Of a stretch of 5,611 nt of DNA, positions 1-5,580 are shown in pieces. The DNA is from JANMMJ01 sp964543235 (GTDB taxonomy: Bacteria > Pseudomonadota > Alphaproteobacteria > Rhizobiales > Aestuariivirgaceae). The notes below the pieces were generated by a model. It made no database searches, was not told the DNA's origin, and worked only from the letters and a program-made list of their open reading frames with translations. The stretch covers positions 1 to 5,611 of the forward strand of contig CAZIXE010000117.1 in the NCBI GenBank assembly GCA_964543235.1. The letters are read 5' to 3'. Numbering within the stretch: position 1 is the first letter of the stretch; the number at the start of each line of letters is the position of its first letter. The position numbers were made by a program, and so were the translations under genes.

Positions 1-54
1 ACCCGGGCAGGTTTCCATTCCGGGGTAGTCCGCACAACGATACGAATAGGCCAT
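1..54 (-). CDS. Partial DUF1059-like small protein (N-terminus only)
   Basis: An ATG at 54-52 on the minus strand opens a frame that runs off the left edge after 18 codons and reads MAYSYRCADYPGMETCPG. A good Shine-Dalgarno, GGGAGAGGG (65-57), lies just upstream, with GGAG six bases from the ATG. The pattern of an aromatic/basic start, an R-C-A-D motif and then a second Cys before P-G resembles the start of small DUF1059 proteins as I remember them; these are about 60 residues long and have no established function. The two cysteines (C7, C16) could bind metal, which is inference. The gene diverges from the GlxA-type regulator with a 140-base spacer, so the regulator could control it. The family call rests on only 18 residues and is provisional; that this is a real coding start is better supported. 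Confidence 0.6.
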   Translation of the reverse strand, partial: MAYSYRCADYPGMETCPG

Positions 55-56
55 GG

Positions 57-65
57 CCCTCTCCC
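57..65 (-). promoter_or_regulatory. Ribosome binding site of the DUF1059-like gene
   Basis: The minus strand reads GGGAGAGGG here, a purine-rich Shine-Dalgarno match whose GGAG core (64-61) is six bases from the ATG at 54. It is the main support, besides the peptide, for calling a gene at the very edge of the window. Confidence 0.6.
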
Positions 66-168
66 TGGTTGCCGAAGACCAGCCGATCTCATAGTCGGGC
101 CGCTTCGTGGTCAGTGCAGCGATGCCAGTAGAGACTAGCCCCGGCGGTGACGTGGCGCTAAAGTCGAA

Positions 169-184
169 ACCGCCAAGAAGCGGT
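169..184. repeat. Inverted repeat ACCGC-N6-GCGGT just upstream of the GlxA-type gene
   Basis: ACCGC (169-173) and GCGGT (180-184) form a perfect 5-bp inverted repeat around a 6-base centre, ending ten bases before the ATG at 195. It lies in the divergent spacer between the DUF1059-like gene and the regulator. A site here could be an autoregulatory operator or a small hairpin affecting translation of a gene that lacks a clear Shine-Dalgarno. A 5-bp repeat in GC-rich DNA is not rare by chance, so the role is speculative. Confidence 0.25.
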
Positions 185-194
185 CATTTCAGCC

Positions 195-1226
195 ATGCCC
201 GGACCAGATGGCCGGATCAACGTTGCCATTCTCGGCGTGCCGGATGACACCGCCTCCACGCTCTACGGGATGTTCGACCTGTTCTCCTCGCCGGGGCGGG
301 ACTGGCCGTACGTCGTCCATGGCAAGGCGGGCGAGCAGCGGATGTACCCCTACATCGTGGCGCGCGAGTGCGAAGAATTTCCGGCGGCCAATGGTATCAC
401 CATCAAACCGCATTTCGGCCTCCGCGACTGTCCGCCGCCGGACATCGTATGCATTCCGGATTTCTACGTGAATCCCGATGAAAGCGTGGCGGGCCGCTAT
501 GATCCCGAGGCGCATTGGCTGAAAGCCGTTCATGCGCAGGGTGCCGTCGTGGCCAGTGCCTGTGTCGGCGCCGTGCTGCTCGGCGAAGCGGGCTTCCTCG
601 ACAATTGCGATGCCACGGTGCACTGGGCCTATGTCAAGGCGCTCACCAACAACTATCCGGGGGTGAGGGTAAGGCCCGACCAGACGCTCGTCGTGACGGG
701 CGAGTCGCACCGCATCATCATGGCCGGCGGCGGATCAAGCTGGCAGGACCTGACGCTCTATCTCATCGCGAGGTTCCTCGGTCCTGTCGAGGCCATGCAG
801 GTTGCCAGGGTCTACATGCTGCAGTGGCACGACCTCGGACAGCAGCCCTTCGCGGCATTGACCAGCTTCAGGCAGACCAGCGATGCAGTGATCAGCCGCT
901 GCCAGGAATGGCTCGCCATGAACTACCGAATGCATGCGCCGGTCGCCGCCATGGTCGACCTGTCAAAGCTTCCGGAGCGCTCCTTCACGCGCCGGTTCAC
1001 CAGGGCGGTGGGCATGACGCCACTCGACTACGTGCACGCGCTGAGGCTTGAAGAGGCCAAGCAGATGCTCGAGACGACGGCTCTTTCCATCGAGGCCATC
1101 GCCAATGAGGTCGGCTACGAGGATGCCAGTTTCTTCAGCCGGCTGTTTCGCCGCAAGGCGGGAATCACGCCGGCCCACTACCGGCTCCGCTTCGGGTCGC
1201 TGCGACGCGCCTTCACGCATGGCTGA
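195..1226 (+). CDS. GlxA-family transcriptional regulator (DJ-1/PfpI domain plus AraC-type HTH)
   Basis: This 343-residue protein has the two-part structure of the GlxA family: an amidase-like DJ-1/PfpI domain that senses a ligand, followed by an AraC/XylS DNA-binding domain. Residues about 8-195 are the DJ-1-like part, with Cys123 in SACVGAVLL at the nucleophile-elbow position and the H-W pair at 143-144. Residues about 235-333 carry two helix-turn-helix units. The second gives the classic AraC signature: IEAIANEVGYEDASFFSRLF (299-318), then RRKAGITPAHYR. The length is normal for the family (about 320-350). ATG 195 is the only usable start, because an in-frame stop lies at 159-161; no strong Shine-Dalgarno precedes it. 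These proteins bind DNA in the cytoplasm and usually act on nearby genes, but the ligand cannot be read from sequence. The most likely local target is the divergent DUF1059-like gene or its own promoter. The 3' end converges on the ATP-grasp gene with 29 bases between stops and no clear terminator. Confidence 0.93.
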   Translation: MPGPDGRINVAILGVPDDTASTLYGMFDLFSSPGRDWPYVVHGKAGEQRMYPYIVARECEEFPAANGITIKPHFGLRDCPPPDIVCIPDFYVNPDESVAGRYDPEAHWLKAVHAQGAVVASACVGAVLLGEAGFLDNCDATVHWAYVKALTNNYPGVRVRPDQTLVVTGESHRIIMAGGGSSWQDLTLYLIARFLGPVEAMQVARVYMLQWHDLGQQPFAALTSFRQTSDAVISRCQEWLAMNYRMHAPVAAMVDLSKLPERSFTRRFTRAVGMTPLDYVHALRLEEAKQMLETTALSIEAIANEVGYEDASFFSRLFRRKAGITPAHYRLRFGSLRRAFTHG

Positions 1227-1255
1227 CAGGAAGAGGAAGTGCCAGAACAACCCCG

Positions 1256-2713
1256 TCAAAACATCTTCTGGGTATCATGCATGGGCGGCGGCGTCGGCGC
1301 CGAGGAGCCCGAGACGGGGATCGCCTCGAACTCGCCATTGATGGCCTTCACCCATTTCCTGGCGCGGTCGGTGAGCTGCCGGTCGTCGGTCTGGAAACGC
1401 CCGCGCGAGACGATGATGCCGAGATCGGCACCGTGATAGCGGTAGTCGCCGGCGGTATAGACGCGGAGATAGAAAGCCTCGTCCTCGCCCGAGACCAGGA
1501 ACCAGTCGATCGACTTGCGCCGCAGCGTGATGCGGCCCTTGTCGTCCATGGCCCAGATGCCGGAGGCCGGCGCCTTGGTGATCATCTCGACGCGGTCGAC
1601 CGGATATTTGAGGATGAGCTGGCTCCAGTTGTCGAACTCGGCCCAGCGGTTCTGGACCTTTGCGAGATCGACCTCCCAGTCCACATCCATGAACTCGAGC
1701 ATGTGGAAGAGGTAGATGGGGCAGCCGCCATAGGTCGAGGTGATGAGATTGGTAAGCGGCGAAGCGCCGGAGATCCTCGGGTTGATCTCGCCCAGATAGA
1801 CCTCGCGGGTATCGGTGTCGATGAGGAAGTCCATGCAGAAGGCGCCCCTGTAGCCCGCCTTGTAGAGGCGGTCGCCCAGCTTCTGGGCCATGCGCAGCAC
1901 GGCCCGGCGTTCCTTCTCCAGGCCGCCGGTGAAGACGTCGTTGCCGCACCAGCCGCCCTTGTAGGGGGTGACCTCGGCAAAGCCGGTGATGTCGGTCTGC
2001 AGCGGACCGACCAGGGTGCCGTGGCGGGTCGCCACCGCCTCGACGGTGCCGGGCAGGTGGTTGATGCGGCGCATGACCTTGAGGTGTTCCTTGGCGAGGA
2101 TATCCTCGTTCTTCTTCCAGTCGGCCTCGGACTTCACGAAGAAGGTGGTCTTGCCGGAATCGCCATAGGGAGTCTGGACCACGAGATCGGTGCCGAGCTT
2201 CGCGGCCCCGGCCAGCGCCACGAGCTCGGCATAGCTCCTGGCCTTGCCCATGGTGTTGGGTGCACTCCTGATGCCGGCCTCATTGCCGAGCTTGGTGGTG
2301 GTGATCTTGGAGTCGATATGCTTCCTGAGCCTGGCGGGCGGCAGCGCGATTTTCTGGCCCAGTTCGCTCGCCAGCATCTCGGTTTCCTCGTCGAACATGA
2401 CGAGCAGCATGAGGCCGGGGCCGCGCGCCTTGAGGCGGTTGCGCACCTCGCGGTGGCGCAGCAGGTAGTTGTTGACGTCCTCGATCGAGCGGAACTCATG
2501 CGGCCCGTGCTCGCGCGGCACGGTCACCTTCGGGTGGGTGCCATCGAAACTGTCGAAGTAGTTGATGTACTCGAAATTGGCGATCCAGCGGCCGAGACCC
2601 AGGATGTTGTAAGGGGTCGGCGAGAGGAAGGTGATGGGGGTGCGGTTGTTGCGGAAGAAGGAGTAAATCTCGGAAAGGCTCGTGAGTTTCTGCCGTTTTC
2701 TTCGCGGTGCCAT
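1256..2713 (-). CDS. ATP-grasp domain protein, biotin-carboxylase-like, substrate unknown
   Basis: This 485-residue soluble protein has an ATP-grasp fold. Visible motifs are the glycine-rich ATP-binding loop TPYGDSGKTTFFV (181-193), a lysine-rich region before it (K137, K141), and the metal/ATP-binding strand with D295 in MDFLID followed by E309, N311 and R313 in LGEINPRISG. ATP-grasp enzymes activate a carboxylate as an acyl phosphate and join it to a nucleophile. Residues 1-130 form a pre-ATP-grasp domain and about 340-460 a C-terminal domain; the last 20 residues are Pro/Ser-rich. Proteins like this are often labelled biotin carboxylase, but there is no biotinyl carrier domain or carboxyltransferase partner nearby, so I would not claim biotin chemistry. 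ATG 2713 follows AAGGGGG with seven bases between the G-run and the start. The gene diverges from cytochrome c and converges on the GlxA-type regulator, so it seems to be transcribed alone. The fold is firm; the reaction is unknown. Confidence 0.9.
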   Translation of the reverse strand: MAPRRKRQKLTSLSEIYSFFRNNRTPITFLSPTPYNILGLGRWIANFEYINYFDSFDGTHPKVTVPREHGPHEFRSIEDVNNYLLRHREVRNRLKARGPGLMLLVMFDEETEMLASELGQKIALPPARLRKHIDSKITTTKLGNEAGIRSAPNTMGKARSYAELVALAGAAKLGTDLVVQTPYGDSGKTTFFVKSEADWKKNEDILAKEHLKVMRRINHLPGTVEAVATRHGTLVGPLQTDITGFAEVTPYKGGWCGNDVFTGGLEKERRAVLRMAQKLGDRLYKAGYRGAFCMDFLIDTDTREVYLGEINPRISGASPLTNLITSTYGGCPIYLFHMLEFMDVDWEVDLAKVQNRWAEFDNWSQLILKYPVDRVEMITKAPASGIWAMDDKGRITLRRKSIDWFLVSGEDEAFYLRVYTAGDYRYHGADLGIIVSRGRFQTDDRQLTDRARKWVKAINGEFEAIPVSGSSAPTPPPMHDTQKMF

Positions 2714-2790
2714 GCGCCTGCCCCCTTGCTCCCAGAGTCCAGCCCCACGGCAACTTAGTGCGGAATGTCGGCGGCGCGCAATGCTCGGCG

Positions 2791-2804
2791 TTGACGGCGG
2801 TCAA
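2791..2804. promoter_or_regulatory. Putative FNR/FixK-type binding site (TTGA-N6-TCAA)
   Basis: The sequence TTGACGGCGGTCAA is a perfect inverted repeat (TTGAC-N4-GTCAA) and matches exactly the TTGA-N6-TCAA core recognised by CRP/FNR-family regulators such as FNR, FnrL and FixK. Its centre (2797.5) lies 59 bases before the cytochrome c ATG at 2857. If used as a class II site at -41.5, transcription would start near 2839, leaving a short leader that still contains the ribosome binding site at 2843-2850. The -10 region this predicts is poor. The location before a c-type cytochrome fits oxygen or redox control. The site could also affect the divergent ATP-grasp gene, whose ATG is 84 bases away. 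Binding is inferred only from the match and context. Confidence 0.5.
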
Positions 2805-2842
2805 GGGCAGAGGGCGGCAGCCGTGGCAGATGGCAGACATGG

Positions 2843-2850
2843 AAAGGAGG
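2843..2850 (+). promoter_or_regulatory. Strong ribosome binding site fixing the cytochrome c start at 2857
   Basis: AAAGGAGG is a near-ideal Shine-Dalgarno that ends six bases before ATG 2857. It decides between several in-frame ATGs (2707, 2830, 2839, 2857): only 2857 is correctly spaced, and only that start puts the signal peptide at the N-terminus. Confidence 0.85.
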
Positions 2851-2856
2851 CCCAGG

Positions 2857-3276
2857 ATGCGCTGTCTCACCGTTGCATTGGCGTTCGCTGCGGCGCTGCC
2901 GCCCGGCTGGTCACCCGCCCTGGCGCAGGATACGGTCGCTCGCGGCCAGCGGGACTATGTCACCTATTGCGCCTCCTGCCACGGCCGCGAGGCCAGGGGC
3001 GACGGGCCGGTGGCGGAGTTCATGGCGATGATGCCGGCCGATCTCACGGTGCTGGCGCGCAACAATGGCGGCGAGTTCCCGGCCGAGCGGGTGGCGGAAG
3101 TGATCGACGGGCGCTGGACAGTCAAGGTCCATGGCACCCGCGACATGCCGGTGTGGGGTGACTGGTTCAAGCTGGAGGCGGGGCCGCCGGAAACGGGCGA
3201 GACGGGCCGCGAATCAACCGTCCAGGCGCGGATCGCCGCGCTGGTCGCCTATTTGCGATCGATCCAGGCGCCGTGA
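2857..3276 (+). CDS. Small periplasmic c-type cytochrome (class I, single heme)
   Basis: This 139-residue protein carries electrons in the periplasm through one covalently bound heme c. A signal peptide covers residues 1-23, with a hydrophobic core (LTVALAFAAALP) and a cleavage site after ALA, before Gln24. The heme attachment motif CASCH lies at residues 38-42, where Cys38 and Cys41 bind heme and His42 is the proximal ligand. The likely distal ligand is Met98 in RDMPVWGDWF, in the place usual for small class I and cbb3-type cytochrome c domains. The C-terminal helix IAALVAYLRSIQ (126-137) is also typical. About 116 residues remain after cleavage, a normal size. The start is set by the Shine-Dalgarno at 2843-2850. 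No oxidase, dehydrogenase or heme-lyase gene lies next to it, so its redox partners are unknown. An FNR/FixK-like box upstream suggests oxygen-dependent expression. Its stop is one base from the stop of the convergent small ORF. Confidence 0.92.
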   Translation: MRCLTVALAFAAALPPGWSPALAQDTVARGQRDYVTYCASCHGREARGDGPVAEFMAMMPADLTVLARNNGGEFPAERVAEVIDGRWTVKVHGTRDMPVWGDWFKLEAGPPETGETGRESTVQARIAALVAYLRSIQAP

Positions 3277-3277
3277 C

Positions 3278-3415
3278 TCAACGCCGGCTGCGGGGGCGGC
3301 CGGCGAGGCCGGGGGCGGTGACGGTCGTGGTATATTCGTGGCGCTCGGTAAAGAAGAGCCCCAGACCGCGGGTCATGCCATCGGCGAAATCGCGCAGTGC
3401 ATTGATGAACAGCAT
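3278..3415 (-). CDS. Small hypothetical protein (45 residues)
   Basis: ATG 3415 opens a 45-residue frame beginning MLFINALRDFADGMTRGLGL and ending in a basic tail, RPRSRR. I do not recognise a family. Support for coding: GAGG (3426-3423) lies seven bases before the ATG; about 80% of codons end in G or C, like the neighbours; and the frame fills the space up to the cytochrome gene exactly. The first half (residues 1-22) could form an amphipathic helix with hydrophobic L, F, I and G positions, and the second half is Thr/Pro/Arg-rich. There is no cysteine and no clear signal peptide. It converges on cytochrome c with only base 3277 between the two stop codons, and diverges from bacA with a 243-base spacer. 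It could instead be a chance frame in GC-rich DNA, and short length limits certainty. Confidence 0.5.
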   Translation of the reverse strand: MLFINALRDFADGMTRGLGLFFTERHEYTTTVTAPGLAGRPRSRR

Positions 3416-3571
3416 GGTCAAACCTCAAGGCCGCCGGTGTTGGCTGGGCGGCTCCTTAACTTATCCTCTCATGTCGTGAACAAGATATGTCCACGCAAGC
3501 GCGGGGGCGGCAGCCGAGACATGCGCGGCACGCATGACTCTTCGCCAGGATGGTGAACGGAAATTTGACGG

Positions 3572-3583
3572 GCCCCCGGGGGC
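3572..3583. repeat. Perfect 12-bp GC palindrome upstream of bacA
   Basis: GCCCCCGGGGGC is a perfect palindrome 75 bases before the bacA ATG. It directly follows TTGACG (3565-3570), which would make a good -35 element, but the -10 position at 17-base spacing (CTCTGG) is poor. It could be an operator or just a GC-rich cruciform; no known regulator motif is matched. It is the only notable symmetric element I see in the 243-base spacer 3416-3658. Confidence 0.25.
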
Positions 3584-3645
3584 TTGGCTCTGGACCCCCG
3601 GCGGGGAAGGGGCGAAACATCGGGCATCGCGCCATCCAGCCTCCC

Positions 3646-3650
3646 GGAGA
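3646..3650 (+). promoter_or_regulatory. Ribosome binding site fixing the bacA start at 3659
   Basis: GGAGA lies eight bases before ATG 3659. It favours this start over an in-frame ATG at 3584, which would add 25 Arg/Pro/Gly-rich residues absent from BacA/SbmA. From 3659 the protein opens MFVSFFPKPRPFF, just like the family N-terminus. Confidence 0.7.
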
Positions 3651-3658
3651 TTCTCCCG

Positions 3659-4918
3659 ATGTTCGTCTCGTTCTTCCCCAAACCGCGGCCGTTCTTCTGG
3701 TCGGTGGTCTTGTGGACGGCTCTCGCTATCCTGGTCTGGTATGTGGGTGCCAGGAATTTCGGCGCCTACCTTGGGCTGCCCAATCCGGCAGCGGATGCGC
3801 CGCCGATCATCGGCGTCGCGGTGTTCTGGTCGCCGCCCTTCCTGTGGTTCTACCTCTATTACAGCCTGGCGGTGCTGCTGTTCGCCGGTGGCTGGCGGCT
3901 GGCGGCGCCGCATCCCTGGGCCCCCTGGTCGATCCTCGGCTCGGCGCTGATCATCTTCGCCACCTATTTCCAGGTCCAGGTGAGTGTGGCCATCAACAAC
4001 TGGTACGGCCCCTTCTACGACATGATCCAGGCGGCGCTGTCGAAGTCGCGCGCGGTCACTATCGAGGAGTTCTTCGGCGAACTCGTCAACTTCGCCGGCA
4101 TTGCCTTCGTGGCGGTGCTGGTCGGGGTGCTGACACGGTTCTTCGTCAGCCACTACATCTTCCGCTGGCGCACCGCGATGAACGACTACTACATGTCCTA
4201 CTGGCCGCAACTGCGCCATATCGAGGGCGCCTCGCAGCGCGTGCAGGAAGACACGATGCGCTTCTCCACCACCGTCGAGGGGCTCGGCGTCAACCTGATC
4301 GACGCGGTGATGACGCTGATCGCGTTTCTGCCGGTGCTGATGCGGCTGTCCGCCAATGTCACGGAACTGCCGCTGATCGGCACCATTCCGCATGCGCTGG
4401 TCGTCGTGGCCATCGCCTGGTCACTGTTCGGCACGGCGTTCCTGGCGCTGATCGGCATAAGGCTGCCGGGGCTCGAGTTTCGCAACCAGCGGGTCGAGGC
4501 GGCCTATCGCAAGGAACTCGTCTATGGCGAGGACAATCCCAACCGGGCCGAGCCGCAGACCGCCGCGGAGCTGTTCGCGGCGGTGAGGCGCAATTATTTC
4601 CGGCTCTACTTCAACTATATGTATTTCAATGTCGGGCGCATCTTCTACCTGCAGACCGACAACATCTTTCCCTACATCGTGCTGGCCCCGACGATCGTGG
4701 CGGGCAAGATCACGCTCGGCGCCATGAACCAGATCCTCAATGCCTTCGGGCAGGTGCGAGAGTCGTTCCAGTATCTGGTCAGGTCATGGACGACGATCGT
4801 CGAACTCCTGTCGATCTACAAACGGCTCAGGAGCTTCGAAGCGGCGATCCACGGCGAGGAACTGCCGGAAATCGACCGGCTGACCGGCGCAACCCGAGAC
4901 GTGCCGGCCGCCGTCTGA
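3659..4918 (+). CDS. bacA: BacA/SbmA family peptide transporter
   Basis: This 419-residue inner-membrane protein belongs to the SbmA/BacA family, which imports proline-rich and other antimicrobial peptides, bleomycin and microcins using the proton gradient. In rhizobia BacA is needed for survival inside legume nodules that make NCR peptides, and in Brucella for chronic infection. From memory, the sequence closely tracks E. coli SbmA (406 residues) and rhizobial BacA (about 420) throughout: MFVSFFPKPRPFF at the start, FFVSHYIFRWRTAMN (161-175), QLRHIEGASQRVQEDTMRF (184-202), LPGLEFRNQRVEAAYRKELV (269-288), RNYFRLYFNYMYFN (311-324) and SIYKRLRSFE (385-394). Hydrophobic stretches fit the family's multi-span topology at about 12-30, 57-78, 91-111, 143-163, 213-231, 246-268 and 334-354. 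There is no nucleotide-binding domain, which separates it from the ABC-fused BacA-related proteins. No neighbour suggests a peptide biosynthesis cluster, so this looks like a stand-alone housekeeping copy. It ends in a strong hairpin and converges on the DUF2934-type gene. Confidence 0.96.
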   Translation: MFVSFFPKPRPFFWSVVLWTALAILVWYVGARNFGAYLGLPNPAADAPPIIGVAVFWSPPFLWFYLYYSLAVLLFAGGWRLAAPHPWAPWSILGSALIIFATYFQVQVSVAINNWYGPFYDMIQAALSKSRAVTIEEFFGELVNFAGIAFVAVLVGVLTRFFVSHYIFRWRTAMNDYYMSYWPQLRHIEGASQRVQEDTMRFSTTVEGLGVNLIDAVMTLIAFLPVLMRLSANVTELPLIGTIPHALVVVAIAWSLFGTAFLALIGIRLPGLEFRNQRVEAAYRKELVYGEDNPNRAEPQTAAELFAAVRRNYFRLYFNYMYFNVGRIFYLQTDNIFPYIVLAPTIVAGKITLGAMNQILNAFGQVRESFQYLVRSWTTIVELLSIYKRLRSFEAAIHGEELPEIDRLTGATRDVPAAV

Positions 4919-4926
4919 GCGGCCGG
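4904..4926. terminator. GC hairpin over the bacA stop codon, terminator-like
   Basis: CCGGCCGC (4904-4911) and GCGGCCGG (4919-4926) are perfect reverse complements, giving an 8-bp all-GC stem with a 7-base loop, CGTCTGA, that contains the bacA stop codon TGA. No T-run follows, so it is not a classic intrinsic terminator, but such a stem could protect the 3' end or stall polymerase between the two convergent genes. Confidence 0.45.
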
Positions 4927-4935
4927 GCGGGCAGC

Positions 4936-4948
4936 GCGGCGATGCCGC
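4936..4948. terminator. Second small hairpin between bacA and the DUF2934-type gene
   Basis: GCGGC (4936-4940), loop GAT, GCCGC (4944-4948) forms a 5-bp GC stem just past the stop codon (4952-4950) of the minus-strand gene. Together with the larger bacA hairpin it could separate the two convergent transcripts. No T-run is present, and a short GC stem can arise by chance. Confidence 0.3.
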
Positions 4949-4949
4949 C

Positions 4950-5189
4950 TCAGGCGACGCGGCGGCGGCCGGCGCTTCGCGCAGCCGGTTCGCCGGGTTC
5001 GACCGATTCAGGCGCGCGGCGCTGCAGCCAGTCCGGCTCCGGCACCTCGGCGTCGACGATCCGGCAGGCGGCAAACCAATGTTCCTCGGCGCGGCCTTCC
5101 GGCCGGCCCTCCCGTTCCCACAGGCTGTGGGCAATCTGGCGCACCCGTTCCTCGCGGGTGAGTTCATCCATCTCTTCTGGCGTGGTCAT
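4950..5189 (-). CDS. DUF2934 domain-containing small protein
   Basis: This 79-residue, highly charged protein has the short DUF2934 pattern at residues about 13-43: EERVRQIAHSLWEREGRPEG followed by RAEEHWFAA, i.e. the R-I-x-x-x-A-x-x-L-W-E-x-x-G-R-P-E-G-x-x-x-x-H-W core. The domain's function is not known; it is common in small proteins of alphaproteobacteria. The C-terminal half is rich in Pro, Glu and Ala and probably unstructured, ending in RRR. There is no signal peptide or membrane segment, so it is probably cytoplasmic. ATG 5189 is chosen because GAGGG (5199-5195) sits correctly upstream; an in-frame ATG at 5201 is possible but has a worse site and would add only four residues. The gene converges on bacA and diverges from the 4Fe-4S gene across a 235-base spacer, so it appears to be monocistronic. 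Confidence 0.82.
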   Translation of the reverse strand: MTTPEEMDELTREERVRQIAHSLWEREGRPEGRAEEHWFAACRIVDAEVPEPDWLQRRAPESVEPGEPAARSAGRRRVA

Positions 5190-5226
5190 CTGAACCCTCA
5201 TTTCCGATCGGGTTGGTACGATGAGC

Positions 5227-5237
5227 TGTCACTGACA
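5227..5237. repeat. Palindrome TGTCA-C-TGACA upstream of the DUF2934-type gene
   Basis: TGTCACTGACA is a perfect 5-bp inverted repeat around one central base, 37 bases upstream of the DUF2934 ATG at 5189. The position suits a promoter-proximal operator. I cannot assign it to a regulator. A second short palindrome, CTTGCGCAAG (5388-5397), lies on the other side of the same divergent spacer, near the 4Fe-4S gene. Confidence 0.25.
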
Positions 5238-5413
5238 CCAGCCGGCGTCCGCGCCGTTGCGGCGCTCTGTCGCGAAGCGGCTGCCCTGGGGCCGCCTTCG
5301 CCCGGATCTCACCGGCATCGTCAATTCTGATCCCGCTCGGGCGATTTGGCAAGCGCTCCGGCAGATGTGACTTGTCATGGCCCGAGGCTTGCGCAAGGCT
5401 CGCGGCACGATAC

Positions 5414-5419
5414 AGGAGG
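5414..5419 (+). promoter_or_regulatory. Strong ribosome binding site of the 4Fe-4S gene
   Basis: AGGAGG lies five bases before ATG 5425. It sets this start rather than an in-frame ATG at 5377, and shows that translation signals of the gene are intact although its 3' half is not. Confidence 0.8.
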
Positions 5420-5424
5420 CCGCC

Positions 5425-5580
5425 ATGACGATTGAAACCGCCGAAAGCGACAAGGTCACGCTCACCTTCGATGGCAGCCGCTGCATCCATGCGCGGCGCT
5501 GCGTGCTGGGCCTGCCGCAAGTGTTCGTGGCCAATGTCAAGGGCCCGTGGCTGCATCCCACGGCTCCGAACTCGGGTTAA
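5425..5580 (+). pseudogene. Divergent 4Fe-4S mono-cluster protein, truncated (likely frameshifted)
   Basis: The 51-residue product matches the N-terminal half of small (4Fe-4S)-binding proteins with the divergent mono-cluster domain (Fer4_19 type). VTLTFDGSRCIHARRCVLGL at residues 11-30 supplies Cys20 and Cys26, followed by PQVFVANVKGPWLHP (31-45). In the family this leads through a short helix to a C-P-S-G-A motif with a further cluster cysteine. Here the frame ends at TAA 5578-5580, after TAPNSG, and that motif is missing. Frame 3 from 5565 then reads SELGLMAISS before a TGA, which resembles the expected helix (E-L-x-x-I-A). This suggests an indel near 5556-5565 and further decay after 5594. 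The start and Shine-Dalgarno are good, so the gene was functional recently, or the sequence has errors here. As written it could not complete a 4Fe-4S site. A shortened but functional variant is possible but less likely. Confidence 0.7.

Noticed and set aside
1227..1255. Possible terminator between the convergent GlxA-type and ATP-grasp genes
   Set aside because: The 29-base gap shows no stem of useful length and no T-run on either strand.
1277..2758. 493-codon open frame on the plus strand, longer than the gene opposite it
   Set aside because: It is antisense to the ATP-grasp gene, its product is a low-complexity V/A/D/G-rich sequence without family motifs, and the minus strand carries intact ATP-grasp motifs. 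Long antisense frames are expected in GC-rich DNA.
3487..3537. 16-residue Arg/His-rich ORF (MSTQARGRQPRHARHA) upstream of bacA as a possible leader peptide
   Set aside because: It has no Shine-Dalgarno, and Arg-rich short frames are common in GC-rich spacers.
3461..4393. 310-codon minus-strand open frame over the bacA promoter and 5' half
   Set aside because: The product is rich in Arg, His, Asp and Gln with no recognisable domain, which is typical of an antisense shadow of a GC-rich membrane protein gene.
3550..5193. 547-codon plus-strand open frame across bacA and the DUF2934 gene
   Set aside because: It is an out-of-frame shadow of bacA (Arg/Gly/Ala-rich, no motifs), and the real frame matches BacA/SbmA along its whole length.
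5388..5397. CTTGCGCAAG palindrome as a regulator site for the 4Fe-4S gene
   Set aside because: It is a 10-bp GC-centred palindrome with no extended symmetry and no match to a known operator, so chance is the simpler explanation.
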